Assembly: GCF_000719555.1 (NCBI RefSeq)
Contig: NZ_JOGX01000003.1
Span: 1 to 64,000, forward strand
DNA length: 64,000 bases
Reading direction: 5' to 3'
From: Streptomyces sp. NRRL F-5727
Lineage (GTDB): Bacteria; Actinomycetota; Actinomycetes; Streptomycetales; Streptomycetaceae
In this document: positions 7,891-15,627 of the stretch, in pieces
Layout of the letters: each line of letters begins with the position of its first letter
Numbering within the stretch: the first letter of the stretch is position 1
Translations under genes and position numbers: made by a program
Notes under the pieces: model-generated
Database searches by the model: none
What the model was told of the DNA's origin: nothing
What the model saw: only the letters and a program-made list of their open reading frames with translations

Positions 7891-8786
7891 CCGGCCTCGT
7901 CCTGTTCGGCCGCCCATCGCTGGGCGAGCGCGGCGGCCTTGCGGGCGGCCTCGGCGACCGCGTCGGCGGGGGCCGTCCCGTCCTCGGCGGCCTTCGCCGC
8001 GGCGTAGCCGACGAGGAAGGTCGTCAGCGGCGCGGCGGGGCGGGCGACGCCGTGTGCGGCGTCGCGGGCCAGGTCGAGCAGGACGCCGGTGTCGACGTCC
8101 AGGTCGAGGCCCAGTTCGGTCTTGACTGCGGTGATCCATTCGTCCAGCACGGCTCCATGGTCCCTGATGCGGGCCCGGGCCGTGGCGATGTCCTCCCAGG
8201 TGTCGCAGTCGAAGGAGGCCGCCGGCTCGTCCGGGCCGACCGGGACGCGGACGAACCGGAGCCCGCCGGTGAGGTCCCGGAGGGGAAGGTGGTCGAGGCC
8301 GCGGTGGGCGTGCCGCAGCCCGTCGAGCGCGCGGCGCAGCGGTCCGGCGCGGTAGACGGCGACGAGCGGCTGGTCGCGCCCGTCGGCGTCGGTGAGGAGC
8401 GCGGCCTCGGCGTCCGGCGCGGCGTCGAGCGCGGCGAGGAGCCGGCCGACGGTCGCCCCGCCGAGGAACGGCAGATCGGCGGAGAGGACGAGCAGGACCC
8501 CGGGGTCCTGCTCCGCCGGGACCGGCTCCGGGGTCTGGAGCGCCTGGGCTCCGGCGTCGAGGGCGGCCACGGGGCCCGTGCCGATCCGCTGCTCACGGGT
8601 CCAGCGGACGGGCCGGACGGTCGGGCGGGGGTCGCCGACGACCACGGTCCGGCGGGCCCCGGCGCAGGCGCCGAGCACCCGGTCGAGCAGGGCCAGGCCG
8701 CCGACCCGTACCCCGGGCTTGTCCACGCCGCCGAGGCGCCGCGCGGCGCCCCCGGCGAGCACGACGGCGTCGTATGCGGTGGTCAC
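7887..8786 (-). CDS. MobA-like nucleotidyltransferase with C-terminal helical domain
   Basis: Two-part protein of 299 residues. Residues 1-205 match the molybdenum-cofactor guanylyltransferase (MobA) fold: VVLAGGAARRLGGVDKP is the nucleotide-binding signature and LLVLSADLPFLG contains the metal-binding aspartate. Residues from about 210 (VLDEWITAVKTELGLD) form a separate helical domain resembling a small actinobacterial domain often found alone (I believe DUF6457). The GTG start at 8786 has no upstream partner. The stop overlaps moeA (ATGA). The likely role is conversion of Mo-cofactor to a dinucleotide form. The fused domain's role is unknown. Confidence 0.88.
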   Translation of the reverse strand: MTTAYDAVVLAGGAARRLGGVDKPGVRVGGLALLDRVLGACAGARRTVVVGDPRPTVRPVRWTREQRIGTGPVAALDAGAQALQTPEPVPAEQDPGVLLVLSADLPFLGGATVGRLLAALDAAPDAEAALLTDADGRDQPLVAVYRAGPLRRALDGLRHAHRGLDHLPLRDLTGGLRFVRVPVGPDEPAASFDCDTWEDIATARARIRDHGAVLDEWITAVKTELGLDLDVDTGVLLDLARDAAHGVARPAAPLTTFLVGYAAAKAAEDGTAPADAVAEAARKAAALAQRWAAEQDEAG

Positions 8787-8821
8787 CCCAGCAGTATGGT
8801 CCGCCGGCGGCCGCCGGCGCC

Positions 8822-8850
8822 CCGGCCGGTCTCCTGGTGAGACGGGCCGG
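8822..8850 (-). terminator. candidate terminator downstream of the oxoacid dehydrogenase operon
   Basis: 12-bp stem with one mismatch (8822-8833 with 8839-8850) and a 5-nt loop, about 80 bp beyond the E2 stop. The whole 8787-8927 gap is rich in GGCC inverted repeats, so the exact terminator is uncertain. Confidence 0.5.
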
Positions 8851-8927
8851 GGCCAGCCGGCCTGCGGTCACCGGGGCCTGCCGGGCCTGCAGTCACCAGG
8901 GGGCCGGCCGGGCCGGTGGTCGTCGGC

Positions 8928-10328
8928 TCAGACGGTGCGCAGCAGCACCGCGGGCTGCTCGACGCAGTCCGCGACGTACCGCAGGAAGCCGCCGGCCGTG
9001 CCGCCGTCGCAGACCCGGTGGTCGAAGGTGAGCGAGAGCTGCACCACCTGACGGACGGCCAGTTCGCCCTGGTGGACCCAGGGCTTGGGGATGATCCGGC
9101 CGACGCCGAGCATCGCCGCTTCGGGGTGGTTGATGATCGGCGTGGAGCCGTCCACCCCGAACACCCCGTAGTTGTTGAGGGTGAAGGTGCCGCCGGTGAG
9201 GTCGGCCGGGGTGAGGGTGCCCTGCCGGGCCGACTCGGTGAGCCGGGCGAACTCCTCGGTCAGCGACTCGGCGGTCCGGGTCCCGGCGTCCCTGACCACG
9301 GGGACGACGAGCCCGCGCGGGGTCTGCGCGGCGAAGCCGAGGTGCACCCCGGGGAGCCGGACGATCTCGCGGGCGGCCGTGTCCACGGTCGAGTTCAGCT
9401 CGGGGAAGCGGGCCAGGGCGTGGACGCAGATCCGGGCGAGGAGCGCGAGGAGCGAGATCTTCGGCCCGCCCGCCGCGTTCATCGCCGCCCGCGCCGCCAT
9501 GAGTTCGGTGGCGTCGGCGTCCACCCAGCAGGTCGCGTCGGGGATCTCGGTGCGGCTGCGGGAGAGCTTGTCGGCGACGGCTCCGCGCACCCCGCGCAGC
9601 GGGATCCGCTCCCCGGCCGGGGCGGTGCCCGTGGCGGGGGCGGCGGCCGGGGCCGCCACGGCGGGCGTCTCGCGGGCGGCGAGGGCCCGCTCGACGTCGG
9701 CGCGCAGGATCAGCCCCTCGGGGCCCGAGCCGCGCACCTCCCGCAGGTCGAGGCCCCGGTCGCGGGCGAGCTTCCGCACGAGCGGGGAGATGACCGCGAC
9801 GGGCCCCTCGGGGACGGCCACCGCGGCGGCGGCCGCCGCGACGGTACCGGCCCCGGCGAGGGGGCCGGCCGTCGTGGGGGGACCGGCCGTCGTCGCGTTC
9901 GGCGTGGGGTGCGCGACGGCCGGGGACTGGGGGCGGATCCGGCGGCGCCGGGCCGCGGGGCCCGCCGTGCCGTAGCCGACGAGGACGTTGCCCGAGTACT
10001 CCGAGGAGACGGCGGACGCGGCCTCCGCCGCCTCGGCGGCAGGCGCGGGCGCGGGCGCGGCGGCCGGAGCCGTGCCGGCGGAGGCGCCGACGGCGACCGT
10101 CAGGAGCGGTGCGCCGACGGGCAGTTCGGTGCCCTCCTCGCCGAAGCGGGCGGTGACCACGCCCCCGTACGGGCAGGGCACCTCGACCATCGCCTTGGCG
10201 GTCTCGACCTCGACGACCGGCTGGTCGATGGCGACGACGTCGCCGACGTTCACCAGCCAGCGGACGATCTCGGCCTCGGTGAGTCCCTCACCGAGGTCGG
10301 GGAGCTTGAACTCCAGGACCTGGGCCAT
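8928..10328 (-). CDS. bkdC: branched-chain 2-oxoacid dehydrogenase E2 (dihydrolipoamide acyltransferase)
   Basis: Core acyltransferase of the 2-oxoacid dehydrogenase complex, 466 residues. In order it has a lipoyl domain with the lipoylated lysine in VETAKAMVEV (residue 45), an Ala/Pro-rich linker, an E3-binding domain (VRKLARDRGLDLREVRGSG, then GLILRADVERAL), and a catalytic domain ending in FDHRVCDGG with the HxxxDG active site. ATG 10328 forms an ATGA overlap with the E1beta stop. An upstream in-frame ATG would extend into E1beta. The substrate is inferred from the E1 pair. Pyruvate-type complexes in actinobacteria use a different fused E1. Confidence 0.93.
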   Translation of the reverse strand: MAQVLEFKLPDLGEGLTEAEIVRWLVNVGDVVAIDQPVVEVETAKAMVEVPCPYGGVVTARFGEEGTELPVGAPLLTVAVGASAGTAPAAAPAPAPAAEAAEAASAVSSEYSGNVLVGYGTAGPAARRRRIRPQSPAVAHPTPNATTAGPPTTAGPLAGAGTVAAAAAAVAVPEGPVAVISPLVRKLARDRGLDLREVRGSGPEGLILRADVERALAARETPAVAAPAAAPATGTAPAGERIPLRGVRGAVADKLSRSRTEIPDATCWVDADATELMAARAAMNAAGGPKISLLALLARICVHALARFPELNSTVDTAAREIVRLPGVHLGFAAQTPRGLVVPVVRDAGTRTAESLTEEFARLTESARQGTLTPADLTGGTFTLNNYGVFGVDGSTPIINHPEAAMLGVGRIIPKPWVHQGELAVRQVVQLSLTFDHRVCDGGTAGGFLRYVADCVEQPAVLLRTV

Positions 10329-11365
10329 CAGTTCCCCGCCTCCCACTGGAGCCGCGCGACCGCGTCCAGGACCCGGTCGACGCCCGGCAGGTGGTGCCGC
10401 TCCAGCATCGGCGGCGGGTACGGGATGTCGAAGCCCGCGACCCGCAGCACCGGCGCCTCCAGGTGGTGGAAGCAGCGCTCGGTGATCCGGGCGGCGATCT
10501 CCGCGCCCGGGCCGGCGAAGCCGCCGGACTCGTGCACCACGACCGCGCGGCCGGTGCGCCGCACCGACGCGGCGACGGTCTCCTCGTCGAAGGGCACGAG
10601 CGAGCGGAGGTCCACGACCTCCAGGTCCCAGCCCTCCGCGGTGGCCGCCTCGGCCGCCTCCAGACAGACCGGCAGCGAGGGGCCGTAGGTGATCAGGGTG
10701 GCGCTGGTGCCGGGCCGGCGGACCACGGCCTTGCCGATCGGCTCCACGCGCGCGGGGGCCTCGGGCGACCAGTCCGACTTGGACCAGTAGAGCCGCTTGG
10801 GCTCCAGGAAGACGACCGGGTCGTCGGAGGCGATCGCCGCCCGCAGCAGCCCGTAGGCGTCCTCGACGGTCGCCGGGGTGACCACGTGCAGGCCGGGCGT
10901 GGCCATGTAGTAGATCTCGGAGGAGTCGCTGTGGTGCTCGACGCCGCCGATCCCGCCGCCGTACGGCACCCGGATCACCATCGGCATCGGCATCGCGCCG
11001 CGCGTCCGGTTCCGCATCCGCGCCACGTGCGAGACGAGCTGCTCGAACGCCGGGTAGGCGAACGCGTCGAACTGCATCTCGACCACCGGCCGCAGGCCGT
11101 ACATGGCCATGCCGACGGCGGTGCCGAGGATGCCCGCCTCGGCCAGCGGCGTGTCCGTGCAGCGGTCCTCGCCGAACTCCTTGGCCAGCCCGTCGGTGAC
11201 CCGGAAGACCCCGCCGAGGGTGCCGACGTCCTCGCCCATCACGTGGACGGTCGGGTCCTCGGCCATCGCGTCGCGCATGGCGCGCTGGAGCGCCTGTGCC
11301 ATGGTGGCCGGCTTGGTCCGGCCCGCCGCCTTGGCGGCCGCCGCGCCGGTCGTCGCCGTCGTCAT
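10328..11365 (-). CDS. bkdB: branched-chain 2-oxoacid dehydrogenase E1 beta subunit
   Basis: Beta subunit of the thiamine-dependent E1 decarboxylase, 345 residues. Conserved features include VHVMGEDVGTLGGVFRVT, DTPLAEAGILGTAVGMA, the FDAFAYPAFEQLVSH segment that lines the active site, and SLVPFDEETVAASVRRTGR of the C-terminal transketolase domain. It overlaps E1alpha (ATGA at 11362-11365) and E2 (ATGA), so the complex is translated from one coupled message. Confidence 0.94.
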   Translation of the reverse strand: MTTATTGAAAAKAAGRTKPATMAQALQRAMRDAMAEDPTVHVMGEDVGTLGGVFRVTDGLAKEFGEDRCTDTPLAEAGILGTAVGMAMYGLRPVVEMQFDAFAYPAFEQLVSHVARMRNRTRGAMPMPMVIRVPYGGGIGGVEHHSDSSEIYYMATPGLHVVTPATVEDAYGLLRAAIASDDPVVFLEPKRLYWSKSDWSPEAPARVEPIGKAVVRRPGTSATLITYGPSLPVCLEAAEAATAEGWDLEVVDLRSLVPFDEETVAASVRRTGRAVVVHESGGFAGPGAEIAARITERCFHHLEAPVLRVAGFDIPYPPPMLERHHLPGVDRVLDAVARLQWEAGN

Positions 11366-12513
11366 CGGCTCTCGCCCTCCGCTTCGAGTTCGGCCCGCAG
11401 CTGCGCCGCCTGCTCGCGCAGCTGCGCGGTCTGCTCGGCGTAGACGTGGGTGAAGAGGTCCATCGGGTCGAGTACCGGGTCGGCGTTCATCCGCTCGCGC
11501 AGCTCCGCCGCCATCGTCTCCGCGGCCTCGGCCGCCGCCCGCCGGCCCTCCTCGTCGAGCAGGCCGCGCTCGGTCAGCTCCCGTTCGAGGAGGAGCACCG
11601 GGTCGTGCGCCCGCCAGGTCTCGACCTCGCCGTCCGCGCGGTAGCGGGTGGCGTCGTCGGCGTTGGTGTGGGCGTCGATCCGGTAGGTGATCGCCTCCAC
11701 GAGGGTCGGTCCGCCGCCGCGCCGCGCGCGGGCCACGGCCTCGGTGAGGACCTGGTGCACCGCGACCGCGTCGTTGCCGTCCACCAGCCGGCCCGGCATG
11801 CCGTACCCGACGGCCTTGTGGGCGAGCGAGGGGGCGGCGGTCTGCTTGGCGAGCGGCACGGAGATCGCGAAGCCGTTGTTCTGCACGAGGAAGACCACCG
11901 GCGCCTGCCAGACGGCGGCGAAGTTCAGCGCCTCGTGGAAGTCGCCCTCGCTGGTGCCGCCGTCGCCGACCATGGCGAGCGCGACCACGTCGTCGCCCTT
12001 CAGCCGGGCCGCGTGGGCGAGGCCCACCGCGTGCGGCAGCTGGGTGGCGAGCGGGGTGCACAGCGGCGCGATGCGGTACTCGCGCGGGTCGTAGCCGGTG
12101 TGCCAGTCGCCGCGCAGCAGGGTCAGCGCCTGCACGGGGTCGAGGCCCCGGGCGACCGCCGCGAGGGTGTCCCGGTACGACGGGAAGAGCCAGTCCCGCT
12201 CTTCCAGGGCGAGGGCGGCGGCGATCTCGCACGCCTCCTGGCCGGTGGTGGACGGGTAGACGGCGAGCCGGCCCTGCTTGGTCAGGGCGGTCGCCTGGGC
12301 GTTGTACCGGCGCCCGCGGACCAGCTCCGCGTAGAGCCGGCGCAGCAGCGCGGGGTCGGCGTCGGCCACCGCGTCCGTGCCGAGCACGCGCAGCGGCTCG
12401 GCGTCGGGCAGCAGCGGTGCGGGGTCGGTCCGCGGACGCCAGGCCGGCGGCGGGGTGGGCCGGTAGGCCGAGTCGGCGAGCGGCTCCTGGACTGTCGAAC
12501 TGCGCTGTTGCAA
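11362..12513 (-). CDS. bkdA: branched-chain 2-oxoacid dehydrogenase E1 alpha subunit
   Basis: Alpha subunit of E1, which decarboxylates branched 2-oxoacids from Val, Leu and Ile and so supplies fatty-acid starter units. The thiamine diphosphate motif is MVGDGGTSEGDFHEALN, continuing to QNNGFAIS. YPSTTGQEACEIA and the phosphorylation-loop-like YRIDAHTNADDATRYR are also typical. The frame is open to 12582, but no ATG lies near the N-terminus. TTG 12513 has GAGGAGG 8 nt upstream and is my preferred start (383 residues). GTG 12522 abuts that site with no spacing. The operon promoter region shares an operator-like palindrome at 12585-12598. Confidence 0.9.
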   Translation of the reverse strand: MQQRSSTVQEPLADSAYRPTPPPAWRPRTDPAPLLPDAEPLRVLGTDAVADADPALLRRLYAELVRGRRYNAQATALTKQGRLAVYPSTTGQEACEIAAALALEERDWLFPSYRDTLAAVARGLDPVQALTLLRGDWHTGYDPREYRIAPLCTPLATQLPHAVGLAHAARLKGDDVVALAMVGDGGTSEGDFHEALNFAAVWQAPVVFLVQNNGFAISVPLAKQTAAPSLAHKAVGYGMPGRLVDGNDAVAVHQVLTEAVARARRGGGPTLVEAITYRIDAHTNADDATRYRADGEVETWRAHDPVLLLERELTERGLLDEEGRRAAAEAAETMAAELRERMNADPVLDPMDLFTHVYAEQTAQLREQAAQLRAELEAEGESR

Positions 12514-12584
12514 CGAGTCCACCTCCTCGTGGGAGCGGGCATAAGACCCGAAGGCGGGTGGCGCGAGTGTGGCGCGCCTCACCT

Positions 12585-12598
12585 ACCGATTGTTCGGT
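12585..12598. promoter_or_regulatory. PaaR-like operator (one mismatch) between bkd operon and lrp
   Basis: ACCGATTGTTCGGT fits ACCGNNCGNNCGGT except for T at the first base of the central CG. It matches the two exact sites at 15559 and 20143 in arm sequence and spacing. It lies 72 bp upstream of the E1alpha start and 100 bp upstream of the divergent lrp start. Confidence 0.6.
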
Positions 12599-12632
12599 CG
12601 TGGAGGCATTTTGGCTACAGGCACCTCCAGCC

Positions 12633-12654
12633 TGTGGACAAACGGTTCTCCACA
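12633..12654. promoter_or_regulatory. paired DnaA boxes upstream of lrp
   Basis: TGTGGACAA (12633-12641) is an exact reverse TTGTCCACA, the preferred Streptomyces DnaA box. TTCTCCACA (12646-12654) is a one-mismatch box facing it. Together they form an inverted repeat CTGTGGA-N10-TCCACAG just upstream of the regulator gene. Confidence 0.6.
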
Positions 12655-12699
12655 GCCTGGGATAGAGACAGGTCGTCCACCGGAGAGAGGCGGGGGGAC

Positions 12700-13266
12700 A
12701 TGGCGGATGAACAAATGGCCGTCGCCCGGGGCGGGACCCCGGACGACGCGACGGGCGACGCCGCGGGCGAGGTGCTGAGCGCTCCCCCGGGCACGCCGGC
12801 GTACGCCGCCCCGGCACGCCCGCTGGACGCGATAGACCGGGACATCCTGCGGCTGCTCCAGACGGACGGCCGCGCCTCGGTGCGCTCCGTCGCCGAGCGC
12901 GTGCACGTCTCCCGGGCCAACGCGTACGCCCGCATCAACCGGCTCATCGACGACGGCGTGATCCGCGGCTTCAGCGCCCGGATCAACCACGAGCGGGCCG
13001 GCCACGGCGCCTCCGCCTACATCACGCTCAAGATCGTCCAGAACTCCTGGCGCACGGTCCGCGAACAGCTCGAAGCGCTCCCCGGCGCCGCGCACATCGC
13101 GCTGGTCAGCGGCGACTTCGACGTCCTGCTGCTGGTCCACACCCCGGACAACCGCACCCTGCGCGAACTGGTCCTCACCCGCCTCCAGGCGATCCCGGAG
13201 GTGCTCTCCACCCGCACCCTGCTCGTCTTCGACGAGATGGACCTGAACGCCGACCCGAGGCCCTGA
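12700..13266 (+). CDS. Lrp/AsnC-family transcriptional regulator (BkdR-like)
   Basis: Leucine-responsive family regulator of 188 residues, likely controlling the divergent oxoacid dehydrogenase operon. A disordered 45-residue N-terminal extension precedes the winged helix (LDAIDRDILRLLQTDGRASV, with HVSRANAYARINRL as recognition region), then the AsnC ligand-binding RAM domain (SGDFDVLLLVH, MDLNADPRP end). ATG 12700 follows a purine-rich GGAGAGAGGCGGGGGGAC. Effectors are probably branched-chain amino acids or oxoacids by analogy with BkdR. This is inferred from family and position only. Confidence 0.9.
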   Translation: MADEQMAVARGGTPDDATGDAAGEVLSAPPGTPAYAAPARPLDAIDRDILRLLQTDGRASVRSVAERVHVSRANAYARINRLIDDGVIRGFSARINHERAGHGASAYITLKIVQNSWRTVREQLEALPGAAHIALVSGDFDVLLLVHTPDNRTLRELVLTRLQAIPEVLSTRTLLVFDEMDLNADPRP

Positions 13267-13285
13267 GGGCGTCGCACGCGGAAGA

Positions 13286-13327
13286 GTACGAGAGGGCCCC
13301 GGGAAGTTCCCCGGGGCCCTCTCGTAC
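13286..13327. terminator. bidirectional terminator between lrp and the TetR gene
   Basis: Perfect 18-bp stem (13286-13303 with 13310-13327) and a 6-nt loop, located between two convergent genes. Confidence 0.85.
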
Positions 13328-13341
13328 GCCCGCCAGAGCCC

Positions 13342-13932
13342 TCAGCGGGCCTTCCGCAGCCCGTCGAAGGCCAGGTGGGCGACGGTCTCGGCGAGCTGGT
13401 CGCGCTCCGCCTGGTCCGGATGCGGCCGGTACCACTCCACCAGCGAGTTGATCATGCCGAAGAGGAGCCGGGTCGCGAGCCGGATGTCCACGTCCGAGCG
13501 CAGATCGCCCTCGGCGGCGGCCGCCCCGAGCAGCTCGGCCACCCGGTGGTCGAACTCCCGGCGCCGCTCCATCGCCCACCGCTCGGTCGCGGTGTTGCCC
13601 CGCACCCGCAGCAGCAGCGTCACGTACGGCAGCTCGGCTATCAGCACCTCGACGGTCCGCCGGGTCACGTACTCGACCCGCTCCACCGCCCGGCCGCGCA
13701 CCGCGCCCGGCTCGTCGAGGATCGCGAAGAGCCCGTCCAGCGCCCGGCTGACCGCCCGCCGCAGCAGCTCCTCCTTGCCCGCCACGTGGTGGTAGATCGA
13801 GGACTTGGAGATCCCGGCCGCCTTGGACAGGTGCTCCATGGACGTGCCGTCGTAACCGCGCTCGTTGAAGACCCGCACCGCGACGGAGAGCAGGGTCTCG
13901 GGGGTGTAGGTGTCACGTCGGGCGGTGGTCAT
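13342..13932 (-). CDS. TetR/AcrR-family regulator, probable PaaR
   Basis: Repressor of 196 residues with an N-terminal TetR helix-turn-helix (LLSVAVRVFNERGYDGTSM, then GISKSSIYHHVAGKEELL at about residues 12-55) and a C-terminal ligand pocket domain. It is the last gene of a two-gene unit with the PaaH-like dehydrogenase; its ATG overlaps that gene's stop (ATGA). Actinobacterial PaaR is a TetR protein that responds to phenylacetyl-CoA. The operator repeated at 15559, 20143 and, less perfectly, 12585 fits its remembered recognition pattern. I infer that it controls all three promoters. Confidence 0.85.
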   Translation of the reverse strand: MTTARRDTYTPETLLSVAVRVFNERGYDGTSMEHLSKAAGISKSSIYHHVAGKEELLRRAVSRALDGLFAILDEPGAVRGRAVERVEYVTRRTVEVLIAELPYVTLLLRVRGNTATERWAMERRREFDHRVAELLGAAAAEGDLRSDVDIRLATRLLFGMINSLVEWYRPHPDQAERDQLAETVAHLAFDGLRKAR

Positions 13933-15443
13933 CGCTCCTCCTCGGCGGCCTCGGCGTATCCCAGGCGCATCAGCGCCAGGCTCGGCGTGTACCGGGCGCC
14001 CGGGTACCGCGTGTCCATCTCGTCGAGCAGGGCGGCGAGCCGCCGGTGTCCGACCTTCCGCGCCCACTCCAGCGGGCCCGCCGGATAGTTGACCCCGAGC
14101 CGCATCGCCGTGTCGATGTCCTCGGCGGAGGCCACCCCGCGGGCGACCGCGTCGGCGGCGAGGTCGGCGAGCATGGCGACCGTCCGGGCCACGATCATGC
14201 CGGGCAGGTCTCGGACGACGGTCACCTTCTTGCCCAGGGCCTGGAAGAGGCCCACGGCCTCGGCCAGGGCGTCGGGGGCGATGCCCTCACGCGCGGAGAG
14301 CGCGATCCGGGTGGCGGACGCGTAGTCGAGCGCGAGGTCGAAGGAGACGATGTCCTCACGGTGGTACTCGAACGAGGTCTCCCCGTCCGCGAGCACCAGC
14401 TCGACACCGGCCGGCAGCTGGATGAACCCTTGGCCCTTCTTGCGCCGGACGGCGATCCCCGCCTCCTCGACCAGCCCCACCAGCGCCTCGGCCGGCCCGA
14501 GGTCGCCGCGGACGGTGATCCGCTCCGGCGCCTTCGCGGGCGCCTCGGTGCGCGGCTCGGGCCGCTCCGCGCCCTCCGCGTACGGGAACCAGCCGTGGCC
14601 CGACTTCCGGCCGAGCCGCCCCGACTCGACCAGCCGCCGCTGCGCCAGCGACGGCGTGAACTTCGGGTCCTGGAAGAAGGAGTCCCACACGGAGCGGGTC
14701 ACGGCCTCGTTGACGTCCTGCCCGATCAGGTCGGTCAGCTCGAAGGGGCCCATCCGGAAGCCGCCGCACTCGCGCAGCACCGCGTCGATGGTGGCCGGGT
14801 CGGCGCCGCCCTCCTCGTACACGCGGAACGCCTCCGCGTAGAAGGGGCGGGCGATCCGGTTGACGATGAAGCCGGGGGTGTCGGCGCAGCGCACCGGCGT
14901 CTTGCCCCAGGCCAGGACCGTCTCGTACGCGCGCGTGGCGGCGGTCTCGTCGGTGGCGAAGCCGCGGACGACCTCGACGAGGGGGAGCAGCGGCGCCGGG
15001 TTGAAGAAGTGCAGGCCGACGAAGCGGCCGGGGAGCCGCAGCCGGCCGGCGATGGCGGTGACGGAGAGGGAGGAGGTGTTGGTGGCGAGGAGGGTGTCGT
15101 CGCCGACGGCCTTCTCCAGGTCGGCGAAGAGGCGCTGCTTGACCTCCAGGTCCTCGACGATCGCCTCGACGACGAGGGCCGCGTCGGCGAGCTCGGCCAG
15201 GTCCTCGGCGGCGTGCAGCCGGCCGGCGGCGGTCTCGCGGTCGGCGGCGGCCATCCGCCCCTTCTCGACCAGCCGGTCCAGGCGGGCGCCGATCGCGGCG
15301 ACGGCCTCGGCGGCCCGGCCGGGGGCGCTGTCGTAGAGGCGTACGGGGTGGCCGGCGACCAGTGCCACCTGTGCGATCCCCTGGCCCATCGTGCCGGTGC
15401 CGACGACGGCGACCGTCCGGTCCCGCCCGATTGCCTCGTCCAT
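13929..15443 (-). CDS. paaH: 3-hydroxyacyl-CoA dehydrogenase (PaaH-like)
   Basis: NAD-dependent 3-hydroxyacyl-CoA dehydrogenase, 504 residues. It has an N-terminal Rossmann domain (VAVVGTGTMGQGIAQVAL; FFNPAPLLPLVEVV) followed by two 3HCDH C-terminal modules. The first is around NEAVTRSVWDSFFQDPKF; the second ends YPAGPLEWARKVG. Duplicated C-modules and about 500 residues match E. coli PaaH, which acts late in phenylacetate ring degradation. ATG 15443 with AGGGGGAG 7 nt upstream was chosen. ATG 15503, with GGGGAGG 9 nt upstream, would add 20 residues. It is divergent from paaN and coupled to the TetR gene. Confidence 0.88.
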   Translation of the reverse strand: MDEAIGRDRTVAVVGTGTMGQGIAQVALVAGHPVRLYDSAPGRAAEAVAAIGARLDRLVEKGRMAAADRETAAGRLHAAEDLAELADAALVVEAIVEDLEVKQRLFADLEKAVGDDTLLATNTSSLSVTAIAGRLRLPGRFVGLHFFNPAPLLPLVEVVRGFATDETAATRAYETVLAWGKTPVRCADTPGFIVNRIARPFYAEAFRVYEEGGADPATIDAVLRECGGFRMGPFELTDLIGQDVNEAVTRSVWDSFFQDPKFTPSLAQRRLVESGRLGRKSGHGWFPYAEGAERPEPRTEAPAKAPERITVRGDLGPAEALVGLVEEAGIAVRRKKGQGFIQLPAGVELVLADGETSFEYHREDIVSFDLALDYASATRIALSAREGIAPDALAEAVGLFQALGKKVTVVRDLPGMIVARTVAMLADLAADAVARGVASAEDIDTAMRLGVNYPAGPLEWARKVGHRRLAALLDEMDTRYPGARYTPSLALMRLGYAEAAEEER

Positions 15444-15525
15444 GGTGGCGCTCCCCCTGACGGTGCCGTTGGCACGCATGTCCGCTTCGCTGCCGGCGCT
15501 CATAGGAGTGATCCTCCCCGATCGG

Positions 15526-15534
15526 TTTTCCACA
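15526..15534. promoter_or_regulatory. DnaA-box-like sequence upstream of paaH/paaN
   Basis: TTTTCCACA differs by one base from both TTATCCACA and TTGTCCACA. It lies in the 184-bp gap between the divergent paaH and paaN genes. It is weak alone and is listed because similar boxes recur in other gaps of this window. Confidence 0.35.
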
Positions 15535-15558
15535 GGATCGACGGACCCCCTTGTCCCG

Positions 15559-15572
15559 ACCGATCGTTCGGT
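15559..15572. promoter_or_regulatory. PaaR-like operator between paaH and paaN
   Basis: ACCGATCGTTCGGT is an exact fit to ACCGNNCGNNCGGT, the core of the PaaR motif as I remember it from Corynebacterium. The right flank TACT also resembles the longer consensus. It lies 56 bp upstream of the paaN ATG, next to a possible -10 element (TACTCT, 15573-15578), so a bound repressor would block transcription. Confidence 0.72.
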
Positions 15573-15627
15573 TACTCTAACTCCGTACGCGTCTCCCTGC
15601 CCAGCTCGACGAGGAGTTGGTCCATCC

